DNA of 64,000 nucleotides, from assembly GCA_021396245.1 (NCBI GenBank), contig WNYE01000007.1, forward strand, positions 124,001-188,000, given 5' to 3'. Under the pieces are notes generated by a model. The model was not told the DNA's origin. It did not search any database and saw only the letters and a list, made by a program, of their open reading frames with translations. The number at the start of each line of letters is the position of its first letter. Positions within the stretch are counted from its first letter, which is position 1. This DNA is from Sporothrix humicola. Lineage: Eukaryota; Ascomycota; Sordariomycetes; Ophiostomatales; Ophiostomataceae. The position numbers and the translations under genes are program-made. Below are positions 25,701-36,203 of the stretch, piece by piece.

Positions 25701-26752
25701 ACAAGGACGGCACCCGGATCAGCAACAACAACAATGGCAATGGCGACAATGGTAATGGCAATGGAAATGCCGGCAACAACAGCAACAGCGGTAATGGTGG
25801 CAACATGAACAACGACCATGCCAACAACGGCGGCAACAACGCCAACTCTGGCCGCAACAATCAGTTCCAGCCTGCCAACAACGCCAACATGGGCAACATG
25901 GCCGCTTCCTCGCAGGCCGCCAACATCGCCAACAACATGTCCATGGACGGCAACGGCAACATGAGCATGCACGTTGATGTCTCGGCACAGCAGCAACAAC
26001 AGACACAACAGCAGCAGCAGCAGCCAATGCCTTCGGCCCCGACACCCAACCTGGTCAACATGATGGACGACCCTGCCTCTGTCGCTGCGGCTATGGGTGC
26101 CATGGGCGGTATGGGTGGTCTGCCTGGGGTTGTTCCCGGCGGTCTCGGCGACTTCCCTGGTGGTGACTACTCGGCTGCTTTCATGCTTGCCCCGCACCAC
26201 CTCGCTATGAGCATGGGTATGGCCATGGGCATGGACATTGATATGGACCTCGGCGATATGGACATGGACATGTCGGCCTTTCCGCCCAATGCCCTGCTGA
26301 CCCCGGGCATCGTGACGCAGCTGCCGTCGTCGGATGAAGAGACGTCGCCTGCATCGGTGTCGGCTGGCACGGCCAGCAGCGAGGCCGCCAACTCGCCGCC
26401 TGCCCAGCAAACTGCTGCTCAACAGCGCAACTTTATGGCGCAGAATGGCCAGCACCAACAACAGCAAAACGGTGGAGCCATGCTTGATGCCTACACGTTC
26501 AACAACGGCAACAACATAGACACGAATGGCAGCCCGGGTACCACGGCTACAGACATGGATGACAACCGTGACAATGGCCACCACAACAACAGCAGCAAGA
26601 ATATCAGCAGCAAGAACATCAAGGCTGATCGCCACGAGGCCGAGGGTGACCAGTGGATCGAGCCGTCGTGGGACGACGAGGTGCCAGAGATGCGCGAGGG
26701 TGACCGGGACACTGCCCGGGCCCTGCTCGAGGCCATTGGCGAGAATGCATAA
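22734..26752 (+). CDS. Zn(2)Cys(6) transcription factor, CTF1-beta/FarA-like
   Basis: Two exons, 22734-25051 and 25174-26752, encode 1298 residues. The intron (122 bp, GTAAGT donor, CTGATAG acceptor) joins LPISA to VACTALP in frame. The N-terminal cluster is C48-X2-C51-X6-C58-X8-C67-X2-C70-X6-C77 with basic KRAPKA in front. Then come His-rich (about 23196-23300 and 23540-23620) and poly-Gln tracts, a fungal-specific middle homology region (about residues 342-770), and a long Asn/Gly/Gln/Met-rich tail after the intron. The cluster and the VPTRSILDEFVQQYFLHVHP region recall the cutinase factor CTF1-beta and FarA/FarB family, which control fatty-acid or cutin-ester use. Target genes are not shown here. 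The start is the ATG 47 codons before the first zinc Cys; an upstream in-frame stretch is leader-like. Confidence 0.85.
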
Positions 26753-27082
26753 ATGGATGGGAGGGTCGGCATAGGAAAGACAAAGTATAAGGATGGACAG
26801 GGTCAGGTACACGGTACTAGATATTGGATAACTCATAAAAAAAAGGAGGCTAGCGTTTGATTTCCAAAATTGGCTTTACGATCTACTTTTAATTTAATTC
26901 ACAAGCAAGTCTACGTTCTTTTCAAAATAAATTCATAATAAAATAAAATAAAACACTTTTCAATATCTTTGGTGTATCATTCCAAAATATCATTTCTTCT
27001 AATGTGCTCGTACATCGTATAAACAGGATATTCTATGTGATGGATCCTTCACTCTATCAACTAAGCCGAACGAACAGGCACT
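26753..27082. other. Convergent 3' flanks with A-rich poly(A) signals
   Basis: This spacer separates the ends of two convergent genes. AATAAATTCATAATAAAATAAAATAAAAC around 26927-26955 is A-rich and could supply polyadenylation signals. No gene is seen. Confidence 0.5.
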
Positions 27083-28201
27083 CTACAGGCTGCTCTTGGC
27101 GGCCTCCTGCTCGTCCTCGAGCTCCGACAGGAACTTCTCCGCATCGAGCGCGGCCATGCAGCCCGTTCCTGCGCTTGTAATGGCCTGGCGGTACCGCTTG
27201 TCCTGTACGTCGCCGGCAGCAAAGACACCAGGCACGTTGGTCTCGGTCGAGCCGGGCGTCGTCAGGATGTAGCCCTCGTCGTCCAGCTTGATCTGGCCCT
27301 TGACGAGCGTCGTCGCCGGGTCGTGGCCAATGGCATAGAACAGACCGTTGGCCTCGAGCGTCTCCGTCGCGCCCGTCACCGTGTCCTTGACCACCAGCTC
27401 GCTCATCAGGCCCTTGTCGTTGCCCTTGACCTCGACGCCCACCGAGTTCCACCGCACCGTCACCTTCTTGTGCGCCAGCAGCCGCTTGGCCATGATGTTG
27501 CTCGCCCGCAGCTTGTCGCGACGCACCAGGACGGTCACGTGGCTCGCGTACTTGGTCAGGAACATGGCCTCCTCGGCCGCCGAGTCGCCGCCGCCAATGA
27601 CGACCAGGTGCTTGTCGCGGAAGATGGGCACGGCGCCGTCGCACACAGCGCACGCCGAGATGCCGTTCTGCCAGTACTTGTCCTCGCCGGGCAGGCCCAG
27701 ACGACGCGCCGAGGCGCCCGTCGCCATAATCACAGCGTCGGCCGTGTGGATCTCGTCGGGGGACCACTCGGTCGAGTACTTGAAGGGCCGCGCCGACAGG
27801 TCGAGCGTCGCAATCGTCTCGGAGATGATCTCGGTGCCAAAGTGCGCCGACTGCTCGCGCATCTTGTCCATGAGCTCGCTGCCCATGACGCCCTTGGGGA
27901 AGCCGGGGAAGTTCTCGACGTCGGTCGTGGTCGTCAGCTGGCCGCCGGCCGCGACGCCGTTGGCCATGAAGCCCTCGTACAGGACGGCTGGGTGTGTTAG
28001 CAGTTCTCAGGCGCACAATGCAAGATTATCGAGAGTATGGAGAAAACTCACGCTTCAGTTCGGCACGTGCCAGGTAAATGGCGGCAGTGTGGGCAGCTGG
28101 CCCGGAGCCGATGACTGGCGGTGTTAGCACTTGTTTCCAGAATCACCTCCAACTTGGCACTCCCGGCAGGACAAATACGTACTGACAACCTTGCTGTGCA
28201 T
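27083..28201 (-). CDS. trr1: Thioredoxin reductase (NADPH), cytosolic type
   Basis: Reduces thioredoxin with NADPH through FAD and a redox disulfide. Three exons, 28201-28183 (only 19 bp), 28114-28052 and 27987-27083, give 328 residues, the usual length of low-molecular-weight fungal and bacterial TrxR. The joined N-terminus reads MHSKVVIIGSGPAAHTAAIY, with the FAD GxGPAA motif at 9-14. The catalytic CAVCDG has Cys140 and Cys143. The NADPH-binding GGGDSA is at 159-164, and the C-terminal FAD motif FAAGDVQDKRYRQA is intact. It is very close to yeast Trr1 along its whole length. No mitochondrial presequence is present from this start. It is divergent from the ZZ/EF-hand gene, with 0.9 kb between the starts. 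Confidence 0.96.
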
Positions 28202-29102
28202 GTTTTTGGCGTGGATCTTGTTCAGTCCGTTATTAGGCGTGGTCTTCTTGGGCGTTGTTGTTGTAAATGCGGCGAGCCAAAGACCAGAGGCACCCGTTCG
28301 CAGGGTGCGCCGAGTAAAGAATGAAGACAGCGTGGCGACGTGTATGTCGTGTGGGAGGGAAAGGTAATTGGATCGCTTGCGAATCGAACGCCGTGGTGGT
28401 CGTGGAGCGGGAAAGATTTTTATACAAAATGAAAAAGGGCGCTGCGTAAAGAAGATTCTAGTGAGACGCCACTATTTTTCTGAATTTCAAATGCCTTTTC
28501 GGCGCGGCCGCGGGGCAGTTGCGAAAGTCGTGTTTAGTCGTGTGGTGGGTGTGGAATCGGCCGGCCCCTGGCGCCCCTGTCTTGCGGCGCAGAGCAACCT
28601 TATGGGCGGCTGACAGATCAATTTTAGTGGACGGTTTGACCAAAATGCCCTGAACCAGTTGAGTCAACAGGGGCCAAAAGCCGGTTGTACCTGGAGTAGT
28701 CCCCGAGGCTGTCCGAACTGGACCGGATCCACTTTGGTTACATAATCACTTTTGCATTTGCCGTTCCTGCCTTGCCTGTGGAGCACGGAGCTCCTAGCTT
28801 TGGGCAAGAGCTGCAAGTTGCAGCCTCGAGACCCAATGGCGTACAATCTTCAAACAACACCAACCTGACGATCAAGTCATTATCACCAACACCGTTTCGA
28901 CATCATCAGCGACACATCCTTATCCTATACATCGAGAACTCCTTACTGGCATCCGATCCCAATTGATAAAGCAATTTTGCGGCGATGCCCTCCCACCAAA
29001 ACGACGACCAACAATAATAGAACCGGCATCGAATCATCATCTCCTGAAAGTCATCTCACGTTTCTTTAGACGGCACTTGGCAGCCGCCTGGCCCTTTGCG
29101 CC
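28202..29102. promoter_or_regulatory. Divergent promoter region, trr1 / ZZ-EF-hand gene
   Basis: 900 bp between two divergent starts. The stretch before 29103 is rich in CA/TC leader-like sequence (AACACCAACCTGACG and similar). No coding frame is supported. Specific transcription-factor sites cannot be assigned with confidence. Confidence 0.5.
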
Positions 29103-32100
29103 ATGGACTCGTCATCGGGCTCGGGCGTTTCGACGCTCCTGCGGCCGCGAGTGCTCTCTGCCGTCATCATCACTGCGACAGTAGCCATTAGTCTTAGCGC
29201 TGGTATATGGTACGAGAGCTGGCGGCAAGGCAGAGCCGATGATGCAGAGCTTGCTTCGGGCGGCGGTCTCCACCGGCGCAATGCCGTTCGTCGCACCCGA
29301 CACTCCTCTTCCACTGACGGACCTAACGCCTCTGCTGTCGATGACCAGGCAGCAGCAGCAACGTCAAACGCAAACGCAAACGCAAACGCAAGTGCGACGA
29401 CGGCCAACGCCCCTACCACCGACGAAACTCTCAATAATGTGCAGCCGCTTCAGAGCGGCGGCAGCGGCGAGGACCGTGATGTCACCGTTGTCGACGATGC
29501 CGAGATGGATGAGAACGAGCGCTGGATGGACGACGGAAACATGCCCGGCTCGACGCAACGTGCAGGCCACAATATTGTGAACCTCTTGTTCCGTGTGTCC
29601 GAAGACAATGCGCGCCGAGGCGCCTATGTCCACCGTGGCTGTGCGTGCAATGCATGCGGCATAGTGCCCATCCGCGGCATCCGCTACCGCTGCGCCAACT
29701 GTGCCGACTTTGACCTCTGCGAGACGTGCGAGTCGCAAGGCTTGCACTACAAGACACACATCTTTTACAAGGTCAAAGTGCCCGCTCCGCCATTCGGCCC
29801 GCGCCAGATGCAGCCGGTGTGGTATACGGGTGACCCGGACGGCTTTCCGCGCGGACTGCCTAAGTCGCTAATCTCACGCCTGTCTCGCGAAACGGGATTC
29901 GAACGGCAGGAGCTCGAAGCCTTCTGGGAGCAGTGGACTTTTATGGCAAACACTGAATGGCGTGAGGACCCAGACGGCTTGGGCCTGGCCATGGACCGCA
30001 AGACATTTGAGCGGTGTCTGGTCCCCTCAGGCGGTTATAGGCACGCCGCACCCAACCTGATCCACGACCGCATGTTTGCCTTTTACGACACGAACAATGA
30101 CGGGCTTATTGGCTTCTCCGAGTTCCTCCACGGCCTCACATACCGCAAGCGCAAGGACAAGTTGCGCAAGATCTTTGACGGCTACGACACGGACCGCGAT
30201 GGGCTTGTGAGCCGGCGCGACTTCCTGCGATTTTTCCGCGCCTACTACGTTCTCTACAAACAGATGCACAAGGACATTCTGGAGGGCCTCGACGACCAGG
30301 TTATGAGCAGTATCGAGACCCACCAGCTCGTCGGCAACCGCCAGCCTGTCAGCAGCTTCTTTGGGCGCGACGGCCGCCTGCCACCCGCCGACACGGAGCG
30401 CATGATGGGCGGCAAATACATTGACCACGGCCCGGGCGAGGTGCGCGTGGCCGACAACGTGGACGGCGTTGTGGCTCCGAACCAGCCGGACACTGTCGAC
30501 CGCGAAGAGCTGCTGGCCATGCTGTACACACGGTCCAGGATGGATTACAACAACGATCGGGGCAGGTTTGAGGAGCGGTACTATGCGGTTGGCCAAGATG
30601 GCAACGAGGAGCACGACGACGGCCCAGGCATCATCAACTACTGGAATGCGCTGCTCAACCCGCCGCGGACCGTGGGGGAACTGCCAGGCCTCATCCTGGG
30701 CCAGCGCGACTCTTCATCGGGCCTCAACGACGATATGTTTGTGTCGAACCAGGACAACGAGTACGAGCAGGGCGACGACAGTGCAGCAATGGGCCTGGGC
30801 GCTGCCGAACTCCGGGCCGCCCTCGCACGCACTGGCGGCAGCGACGATAATGCGTCCACCACGGCCATCTATGACGTGCCCCTGCCTTCTGTCGAGAGGG
30901 ATACAGATACAGATGGGGATGTGGTTGCGGCTGTGATTGCGAACGCGACTGAGAACGAGAACGAGAATGAAAGTGCAAATGCAGCGGGAACGCCTACAAC
31001 CGGGTCGCCGTCTGAGGCGATGACTGCGTCTGCACCCGCTACTACCGTTGCATCTACACCAGCCCCAGACGGCACAAACCCCGCTCACCCGCGCGGCCAC
31101 GGCGAGGGCATTTCACCGCTCGACAGCTCCACGACGGAACAGCGCGACTTCATTACAAGCAACCCGCAGATCACTACCAATACGTACCACACGCCGACAT
31201 CGGGCCAGCGCGCCGCGCGCAAAGAAGCGTACCAGCATGCACACGTGATCAAGACGGCCAAAGTAGCGGCACGGCGCAGGCTGTACGACCGCTGGAGGCG
31301 GCGGCGGTTCTATCTCGACGAAGAGGAGGGCGCAAACCCGCCGACGGGGTGGACGGAGGACGAGGATTTGCTAAAGGGGGGCCCGGCAGATGAAAAGGCG
31401 GAATCTTCGACAGCGGACCTTGGCGACATTCCCGAGTCGGAGCGCGATGCAGGACGCGAAGTCTTGTACCAGGTTATGCAGCAGTCGTTCAACGAACTTC
31501 TCGACGTCTTGTTCTTGCGCAAAGAAGATCTTGCTATCGCGGCCGCCGAGTCGAGAAAGAAACGCGACAAGTACCGCAAAGTCTTTCAGGCGCTGAGGGT
31601 GGCCGCGGATCCTGGCGGTGGCATTGGCGTGGGATATAGGGTGACAACGTCGTCGAATAAGAAGGCGTCGGCGAGCACAGCCGCGGCGGCCACGGCGTCC
31701 TCCTCTGCCGATAAGGAGGTCAGCGATATGACGCTGGAAGAGATGCTGGCCGAGACGGGCTACGAAGTTATTGGTGGTGTGCCGACCGAGTCTTTGGGTG
31801 CACCGCACTCCAGAGCTAATGGTAATGCTGTGAGGACGGCAGCACCGGCACCGGAGGCTAACGAGGCCGAAATCTCTGTCGTCGAAGAGATCCTCGAGGA
31901 GAAGGTTGAGGTTGTCGACGCCGAGACCAAAGCAAAGGAACAGGCAGCTGCTGAGGCTCACGACAAGTCAGCTGAAGATACGGCGGAGGCTGCCGAGGTC
32001 CCAGACAGCCCTGCGGCCGACCCTCAGATCGTTCCCGACGACGTTCCCGAGATCTCGCTGACGGCAGCCGCCTCCGTCGATGGCAATGACAACGAGAAGG

Positions 32101-32756
32101 ACAGCGAGTACCGCGACCCGACTCTTCCCCATTTTAGACCTAATACGGAGGCCGAATATGCTGCCCTTGTTGCCCAGCAAGCATCGATCCAAGCTCCGTC
32201 TCGGGCAGCATCGCTTGTCGCCGCATCTACAGCCGCCACAGTGGCTACCAGCTCGGAAGGCCGCAGCTCGCCAGGCACAACGACGCCGCCTGTCGAAGAG
32301 TCATCTGCAGAAAAGACGGTGACAACTGTCGAAGATGCCGAGGACGAGCCATCCACTGATGCCAACCAAGACAAAGCCAAGGGGAAGGGCAAGGGCAAAG
32401 AAGAGGATGCTCCTCAAGGTGCCAATGTCGAGGCTGACAGCCCCAGTGCAGCCAAAGAGGCATCCCCTAACGGAACAGCCGTTCATGGCGAGGCAAGCAA
32501 GGCTGAAAAGACCGAACAGACCAACGACGGCGCCCAGGACGGCAAGGGCACCCCCGATCCCAGCATCGAGGCGTTGCCTCTCTCGGAGCTCCTTAATATG
32601 AAGCGACTCGACCTGGCCGAAGAAGAGGCCAAGGCCCGCGGCGGCTGGGGCAAGCTGACATACGAGGAGTTTGAGTACATCTTCAAGCAGGAGGAGCGCC
32701 ATTCGATTCAGCGGCTGGACTACTTGGGAAGTTGGATTGACTTTTGCATCCCTTAG
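29103..32756 (+). CDS. Membrane-anchored ZZ zinc-finger and EF-hand protein
   Basis: Single exon, 1217 residues. Residues 16-36 form one hydrophobic segment near the N-terminus, consistent with a signal anchor. A ZZ-type zinc finger follows (about 177-221) with Cys182, Cys185, Cys197, Cys200, Cys206, Cys209, His215 and His219 as ligands. Two EF-hands come next: loop 1 at 329-340 (DTNNDGLIGFSE) is canonical, loop 2 at 362-373 (DTDRDGLVSRRD) has Asp instead of Glu at position 12. The remaining 800 residues are mostly low-complexity and acidic, with basic helical stretches near 710-740 and 800-850. Similar large EF-hand/ZZ proteins are annotated in other filamentous fungi without known function. 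A calcium-responsive scaffold at an organelle membrane is inference only. Confidence 0.88.
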   Translation: MDSSSGSGVSTLLRPRVLSAVIITATVAISLSAGIWYESWRQGRADDAELASGGGLHRRNAVRRTRHSSSTDGPNASAVDDQAAAATSNANANANASATTANAPTTDETLNNVQPLQSGGSGEDRDVTVVDDAEMDENERWMDDGNMPGSTQRAGHNIVNLLFRVSEDNARRGAYVHRGCACNACGIVPIRGIRYRCANCADFDLCETCESQGLHYKTHIFYKVKVPAPPFGPRQMQPVWYTGDPDGFPRGLPKSLISRLSRETGFERQELEAFWEQWTFMANTEWREDPDGLGLAMDRKTFERCLVPSGGYRHAAPNLIHDRMFAFYDTNNDGLIGFSEFLHGLTYRKRKDKLRKIFDGYDTDRDGLVSRRDFLRFFRAYYVLYKQMHKDILEGLDDQVMSSIETHQLVGNRQPVSSFFGRDGRLPPADTERMMGGKYIDHGPGEVRVADNVDGVVAPNQPDTVDREELLAMLYTRSRMDYNNDRGRFEERYYAVGQDGNEEHDDGPGIINYWNALLNPPRTVGELPGLILGQRDSSSGLNDDMFVSNQDNEYEQGDDSAAMGLGAAELRAALARTGGSDDNASTTAIYDVPLPSVERDTDTDGDVVAAVIANATENENENESANAAGTPTTGSPSEAMTASAPATTVASTPAPDGTNPAHPRGHGEGISPLDSSTTEQRDFITSNPQITTNTYHTPTSGQRAARKEAYQHAHVIKTAKVAARRRLYDRWRRRRFYLDEEEGANPPTGWTEDEDLLKGGPADEKAESSTADLGDIPESERDAGREVLYQVMQQSFNELLDVLFLRKEDLAIAAAESRKKRDKYRKVFQALRVAADPGGGIGVGYRVTTSSNKKASASTAAAATASSSADKEVSDMTLEEMLAETGYEVIGGVPTESLGAPHSRANGNAVRTAAPAPEANEAEISVVEEILEEKVEVVDAETKAKEQAAAEAHDKSAEDTAEAAEVPDSPAADPQIVPDDVPEISLTAAASVDGNDNEKDSEYRDPTLPHFRPNTEAEYAALVAQQASIQAPSRAASLVAASTAATVATSSEGRSSPGTTTPPVEESSAEKTVTTVEDAEDEPSTDANQDKAKGKGKGKEEDAPQGANVEADSPSAAKEASPNGTAVHGEASKAEKTEQTNDGAQDGKGTPDPSIEALPLSELLNMKRLDLAEEEAKARGGWGKLTYEEFEYIFKQEERHSIQRLDYLGSWIDFCIP

Positions 32757-34427
32757 GAAGAGGGTCTAAACGACTATGAGAGGGCTGGCTGGTTTTGATT
32801 TTTATTCTTCTGTACAACACACTATTCGCATGGATTTGGGAAAGGGATAAAAAAAACACAGCATAGCCTCATTGGAGTATCTTAATCATGGAACAAAATG
32901 GGTATTTAATTTTGACGTTTTGGGGATGACACAAAATTTAATGAACCCGTGATATGTCACGACCTGACTTCTTGGGTTGTCCCTTTTTTACGTCTCTTTC
33001 CCACGACCCTCTTTCCCAGCCAAATTGAAGAATAAAAATTGAAGATATTCTTTACTTTGACGGACTAATCGGTCTCTTTCTTTTATTCTTTCTTTTATTC
33101 CCTGGAGTTTCAGTAAGTATCGTAGCGTAACGTACTCTGTATTTATATCGGAGTTTGTGAACCGCCCACCTCCCACCACTTCCCGAAAATGTCCACACTT
33201 GATCCGAAGCTCGAGCTCAACGGTCTGGGGACTGCACCCCACACTTTTGTAATACATCACACATTTGTTTGTCGGGACCATGTGGCCCCGCGGGTTTCAC
33301 TCCGTATCAAGAAGATGTCAGAGAATATATCTGATTAATTGTCGAAATATACCAAAGCGAGAATGTCTGCCCAAGTCATGGCAGACAGACAAAAGTTCGA
33401 GTAGCAAAATGCCACCGTTGCCCAGATTGAACATATTTGCCTTTGATAGTTACCATATCGTCGGAATCTCGTCGGAAACGGAGACAACCCCTCGTCGATC
33501 AGATATAAATCAGTGCGTAGAAGGATGCATGACTTCAGCTTTTGGGGTCGTGAATGCGTCTTGGTCAAGAGCCTTGTTTCCTATTTGGGTACATTCGGTG
33601 TTTGCTATGAGGAGCGTGCCTCCTCTGAGTTGTCCCTTCTGTCTTCGGCCCAGCGGTCTTTCCCTCTCATAGCTGTCGAATTTGTCATTTTAGTCATTCT
33701 TTCCAGTTATAAAATGCCCGAACTTCCCTTCTTTGCCTACTTTCGTGTGTTTAAACTCCTAGTGTCTTGGGTGTTGTGTTTGGGCTGTGCAAGCAAACGA
33801 CGCCCAAAACACCCCCTCCGGTCGAGCTCGGCAGCAACCCGCGGCAGTTTCTGGCAGGGTGTTGTGGGCAAAGTGCGAGGGACGAATGAATAGCCCATTT
33901 CTTAGGTCCTTCCTAGCGCGAGTGATTGATCAGTGATTGATCAGTTGGGGGGGGGTAGTTTCCGCGTAGTCTGGGGAGGAGTGTCTGAGCGGTGCCTTTT
34001 CGTTCCTTCCCAGTGATTGTCGTCGGGTGGGGGATGGGGAAATTTGGAGAAAAGTAGGAGAAAGAGGGAAGGAGCAACACTGGGGAAGGGGGAAGTTTGG
34101 CAAAAGATGTCGATCGAGGCGGGACGTCCCCCGTGTTTTTGATCCCTCTCTTTTTATTTCCTTCTTTTTAATTCTTGATTCCGATGTTGGCAAGCCGTAT
34201 TTCCTTTTGTCCTTGTTAAATATTTGCCTTGGCCTCATCTATTCTGACTTTTTGGTCTTGTCCTTTCCCCTCCATATTCTGCTCTTTCCTTCTGCCGACC
34301 ACTTACCTTTTTCGGCCACACGCAAAAGACACAAAAGCCTGTCGTTCCTTCCCGTCTCACCTCGACACCACCCACCTGCCCAATCAGCTTACACCGTATC
34401 ACTCCTTTAAGTATTTCTCTGCCCAAC
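32757..34427. other. Intergenic region before the aldehyde dehydrogenase gene
   Basis: About 1.7 kb. The first 200 bp are T-rich 3' flank. From about 34130 to 34427 the sequence is strongly C/T-rich and reads like the leader of the aldehyde dehydrogenase gene. Short frames such as 33265-33672 have no domain or codon support. Confidence 0.55.
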
Positions 34428-35915
34428 ATGCCTGCTGCAGAGAACGGCCAGAATGGCCAGACCGACGCCTCTTTTGTTTTGCCGTTCATCATCAACGGTA
34501 AGGATGTCGTCCCAAGCGGAGACGGCCGCACATTCCCCGTCGTCAACCCGGCCACGGGCAAAGCGGTCCACCAGTACAGCGGCGCAAAGCCCGAAGACGC
34601 CACAGCCGCCGTCGAGGCCGCCAAAGCTGCATTTCCCGCCTGGCGCAACATGATCCCCCGCGAGCGTCGCGATCTGCTGCTGCGGGCCGCCGAGATCATG
34701 AAGAAGCGCCGCGCCGAGCTCACAGAGTACCTCGAGGCCGAGACGGGCTCGCCGCGGCCCTGGACCGACTTCAACCTGGACGCCACAATTGATATGATTG
34801 CGGACGCCGCCGGTCTGGTGGCCAAGGCCAACCAGGGCCGTGCCCCTGTGACGCAGGACCCCTCGGTCGGTGCTCTAGTGCTGCACGAGCCGTACGGCGT
34901 TGTGCTGGGCATTGCCCCGTGGAACGCCCCCTACATCTTGGGCACGCGTGCCATTCTCTACCCTCTGGCGGCCGGAAACACAGTCGTTCTTAAGGGCACC
35001 GAGCTGGCACCGCGGACAATGTGGGCCATTGCCTCGGTGTTTGTCGAGGCCGGTGTCCCGCCTGGTGTCGTGAACCTGGTGTACGCGGCCCCTGGTCCTG
35101 ATGCGGCCTCTGTCACTGAGACTCTGGTTGCTCACCCTGCTGTTCGCAAGATCAACTTTACTGGCTCGACGGCCGTCGGCCGCATTCTCGGCAAGCTTGC
35201 CGGCGAGCACCTCAAGCCGCTGCTCCTGGAACTCGGCGGCAAGGCCTCGGCTATTGTGTGGTCCGACGCCGACCTCGACCTTGCTGCTCAGCAGGTGGCC
35301 CTCGGCTCGTTCCTGAACGCCGGCCAGATCTGCATGAGCACAGAGCGCGTCGTTGTCCAGCGCAGCATCCGCGACGCCTTCTCGGCCAAGCTGGCCACCG
35401 CCATGACCAACATCTTTGGCGCTGCCACCGAGGAGCGCAGCGCCCAGGTGCTGATCCGCCCGCAGGCCGTGACCAAGGCCAAGGGCCTGGTCGAGGACGC
35501 GCTCGGCAAGGGCGCCAAGCTCGAGGGCAGCTGTGACCTGGGCTCGGCCGTCTCGGCCGACGGCGGCCGCATGCGCCCTCTCGTCGTGTCGGGCATCACC
35601 AAGGGCATGGACCTGTACTACACCGAGAGCTTTGCGCCGACGGTCGGCCTCTTCGAGGTCGATACGGAGGAGGAGGCCATTGCGCTGGCCAACGACACCG
35701 AGTACGGCCTGTCGGCGGCTGTCTTCACCGAGGACCTGCGCCGGGGCCTGCGGTTTGCGCGTGCCATCGAGTCGGGCGCCGTGCACATCAACAACATGAC
35801 TGTCCACGACGAGACGATCCTGCCGCACGGCGGCGTGAAGTCGAGCGGTTTCGGCCGGTTCGATGCGGACCTGTCCGAGTGGGTGCAGACTAAGACTGTG
35901 ACCTACCGGGTGTAG
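34428..35915 (+). CDS. NAD(P)+ aldehyde dehydrogenase, vanillin/salicylaldehyde type
   Basis: Oxidises an aldehyde to the acid with NAD(P)+. Single exon, 495 residues, the normal family length. Visible signatures: oxyanion Asn166 in PWNAP, cofactor Lys189 in VVLKGTELAP (most relatives have KPSE at this place), FTGSTAVG at 244-251, the general base Glu268 in LLLELGGK, and the nucleophile Cys302 in GQICMST. There is no signal peptide, so it is probably cytosolic. Sequence style (GHLKPLLLELGGK-type, VHINNMTVHDE near the C-terminus) is that of the vanillin, salicylaldehyde and related aromatic aldehyde dehydrogenases rather than fungal ALD5/AldA. The exact substrate cannot be read from sequence. 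Confidence 0.92.
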   Translation: MPAAENGQNGQTDASFVLPFIINGKDVVPSGDGRTFPVVNPATGKAVHQYSGAKPEDATAAVEAAKAAFPAWRNMIPRERRDLLLRAAEIMKKRRAELTEYLEAETGSPRPWTDFNLDATIDMIADAAGLVAKANQGRAPVTQDPSVGALVLHEPYGVVLGIAPWNAPYILGTRAILYPLAAGNTVVLKGTELAPRTMWAIASVFVEAGVPPGVVNLVYAAPGPDAASVTETLVAHPAVRKINFTGSTAVGRILGKLAGEHLKPLLLELGGKASAIVWSDADLDLAAQQVALGSFLNAGQICMSTERVVVQRSIRDAFSAKLATAMTNIFGAATEERSAQVLIRPQAVTKAKGLVEDALGKGAKLEGSCDLGSAVSADGGRMRPLVVSGITKGMDLYYTESFAPTVGLFEVDTEEEAIALANDTEYGLSAAVFTEDLRRGLRFARAIESGAVHINNMTVHDETILPHGGVKSSGFGRFDADLSEWVQTKTVTYRV

Positions 35916-36203
35916 GTGCTGCAAGGCGCGGTAGAGAAAACAATGGTGAAGCGCACATAATTATGGTTATCAGTACGCGTTATGATTCATTTCATGTCAC
36001 ACAATTTATTGGCATATTCTTTTGGTTTTGTTTTCGTTCAATTTTTTTTTATTTTTATTCTTTGAATATGATCTTTCATTATTTCATTTTCCTCTTGTGC
36101 CTGAGAAGAGTGTCCTATGATAAATGCCCAATACAACCAACTGCAATTCAAAACCCGCTAAACTAACGTACAAACTCGTGCCCGAGACATTATGTCCTCT
36201 CCC

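Noticed and set aside
25559..26836. 425-codon minus-strand Val/His/Ala-rich frame
   Set aside because: Antisense shadow of the low-complexity Asn/Gly/Met tail.
27057..28016. 319-codon minus-strand frame overlapping trr1
   Set aside because: Shifted-frame shadow, Arg/Gly-rich. The true frame contains all TrxR motifs.
34875..35924. 349-codon minus-strand frame
   Set aside because: Antisense shadow of the aldehyde dehydrogenase gene.
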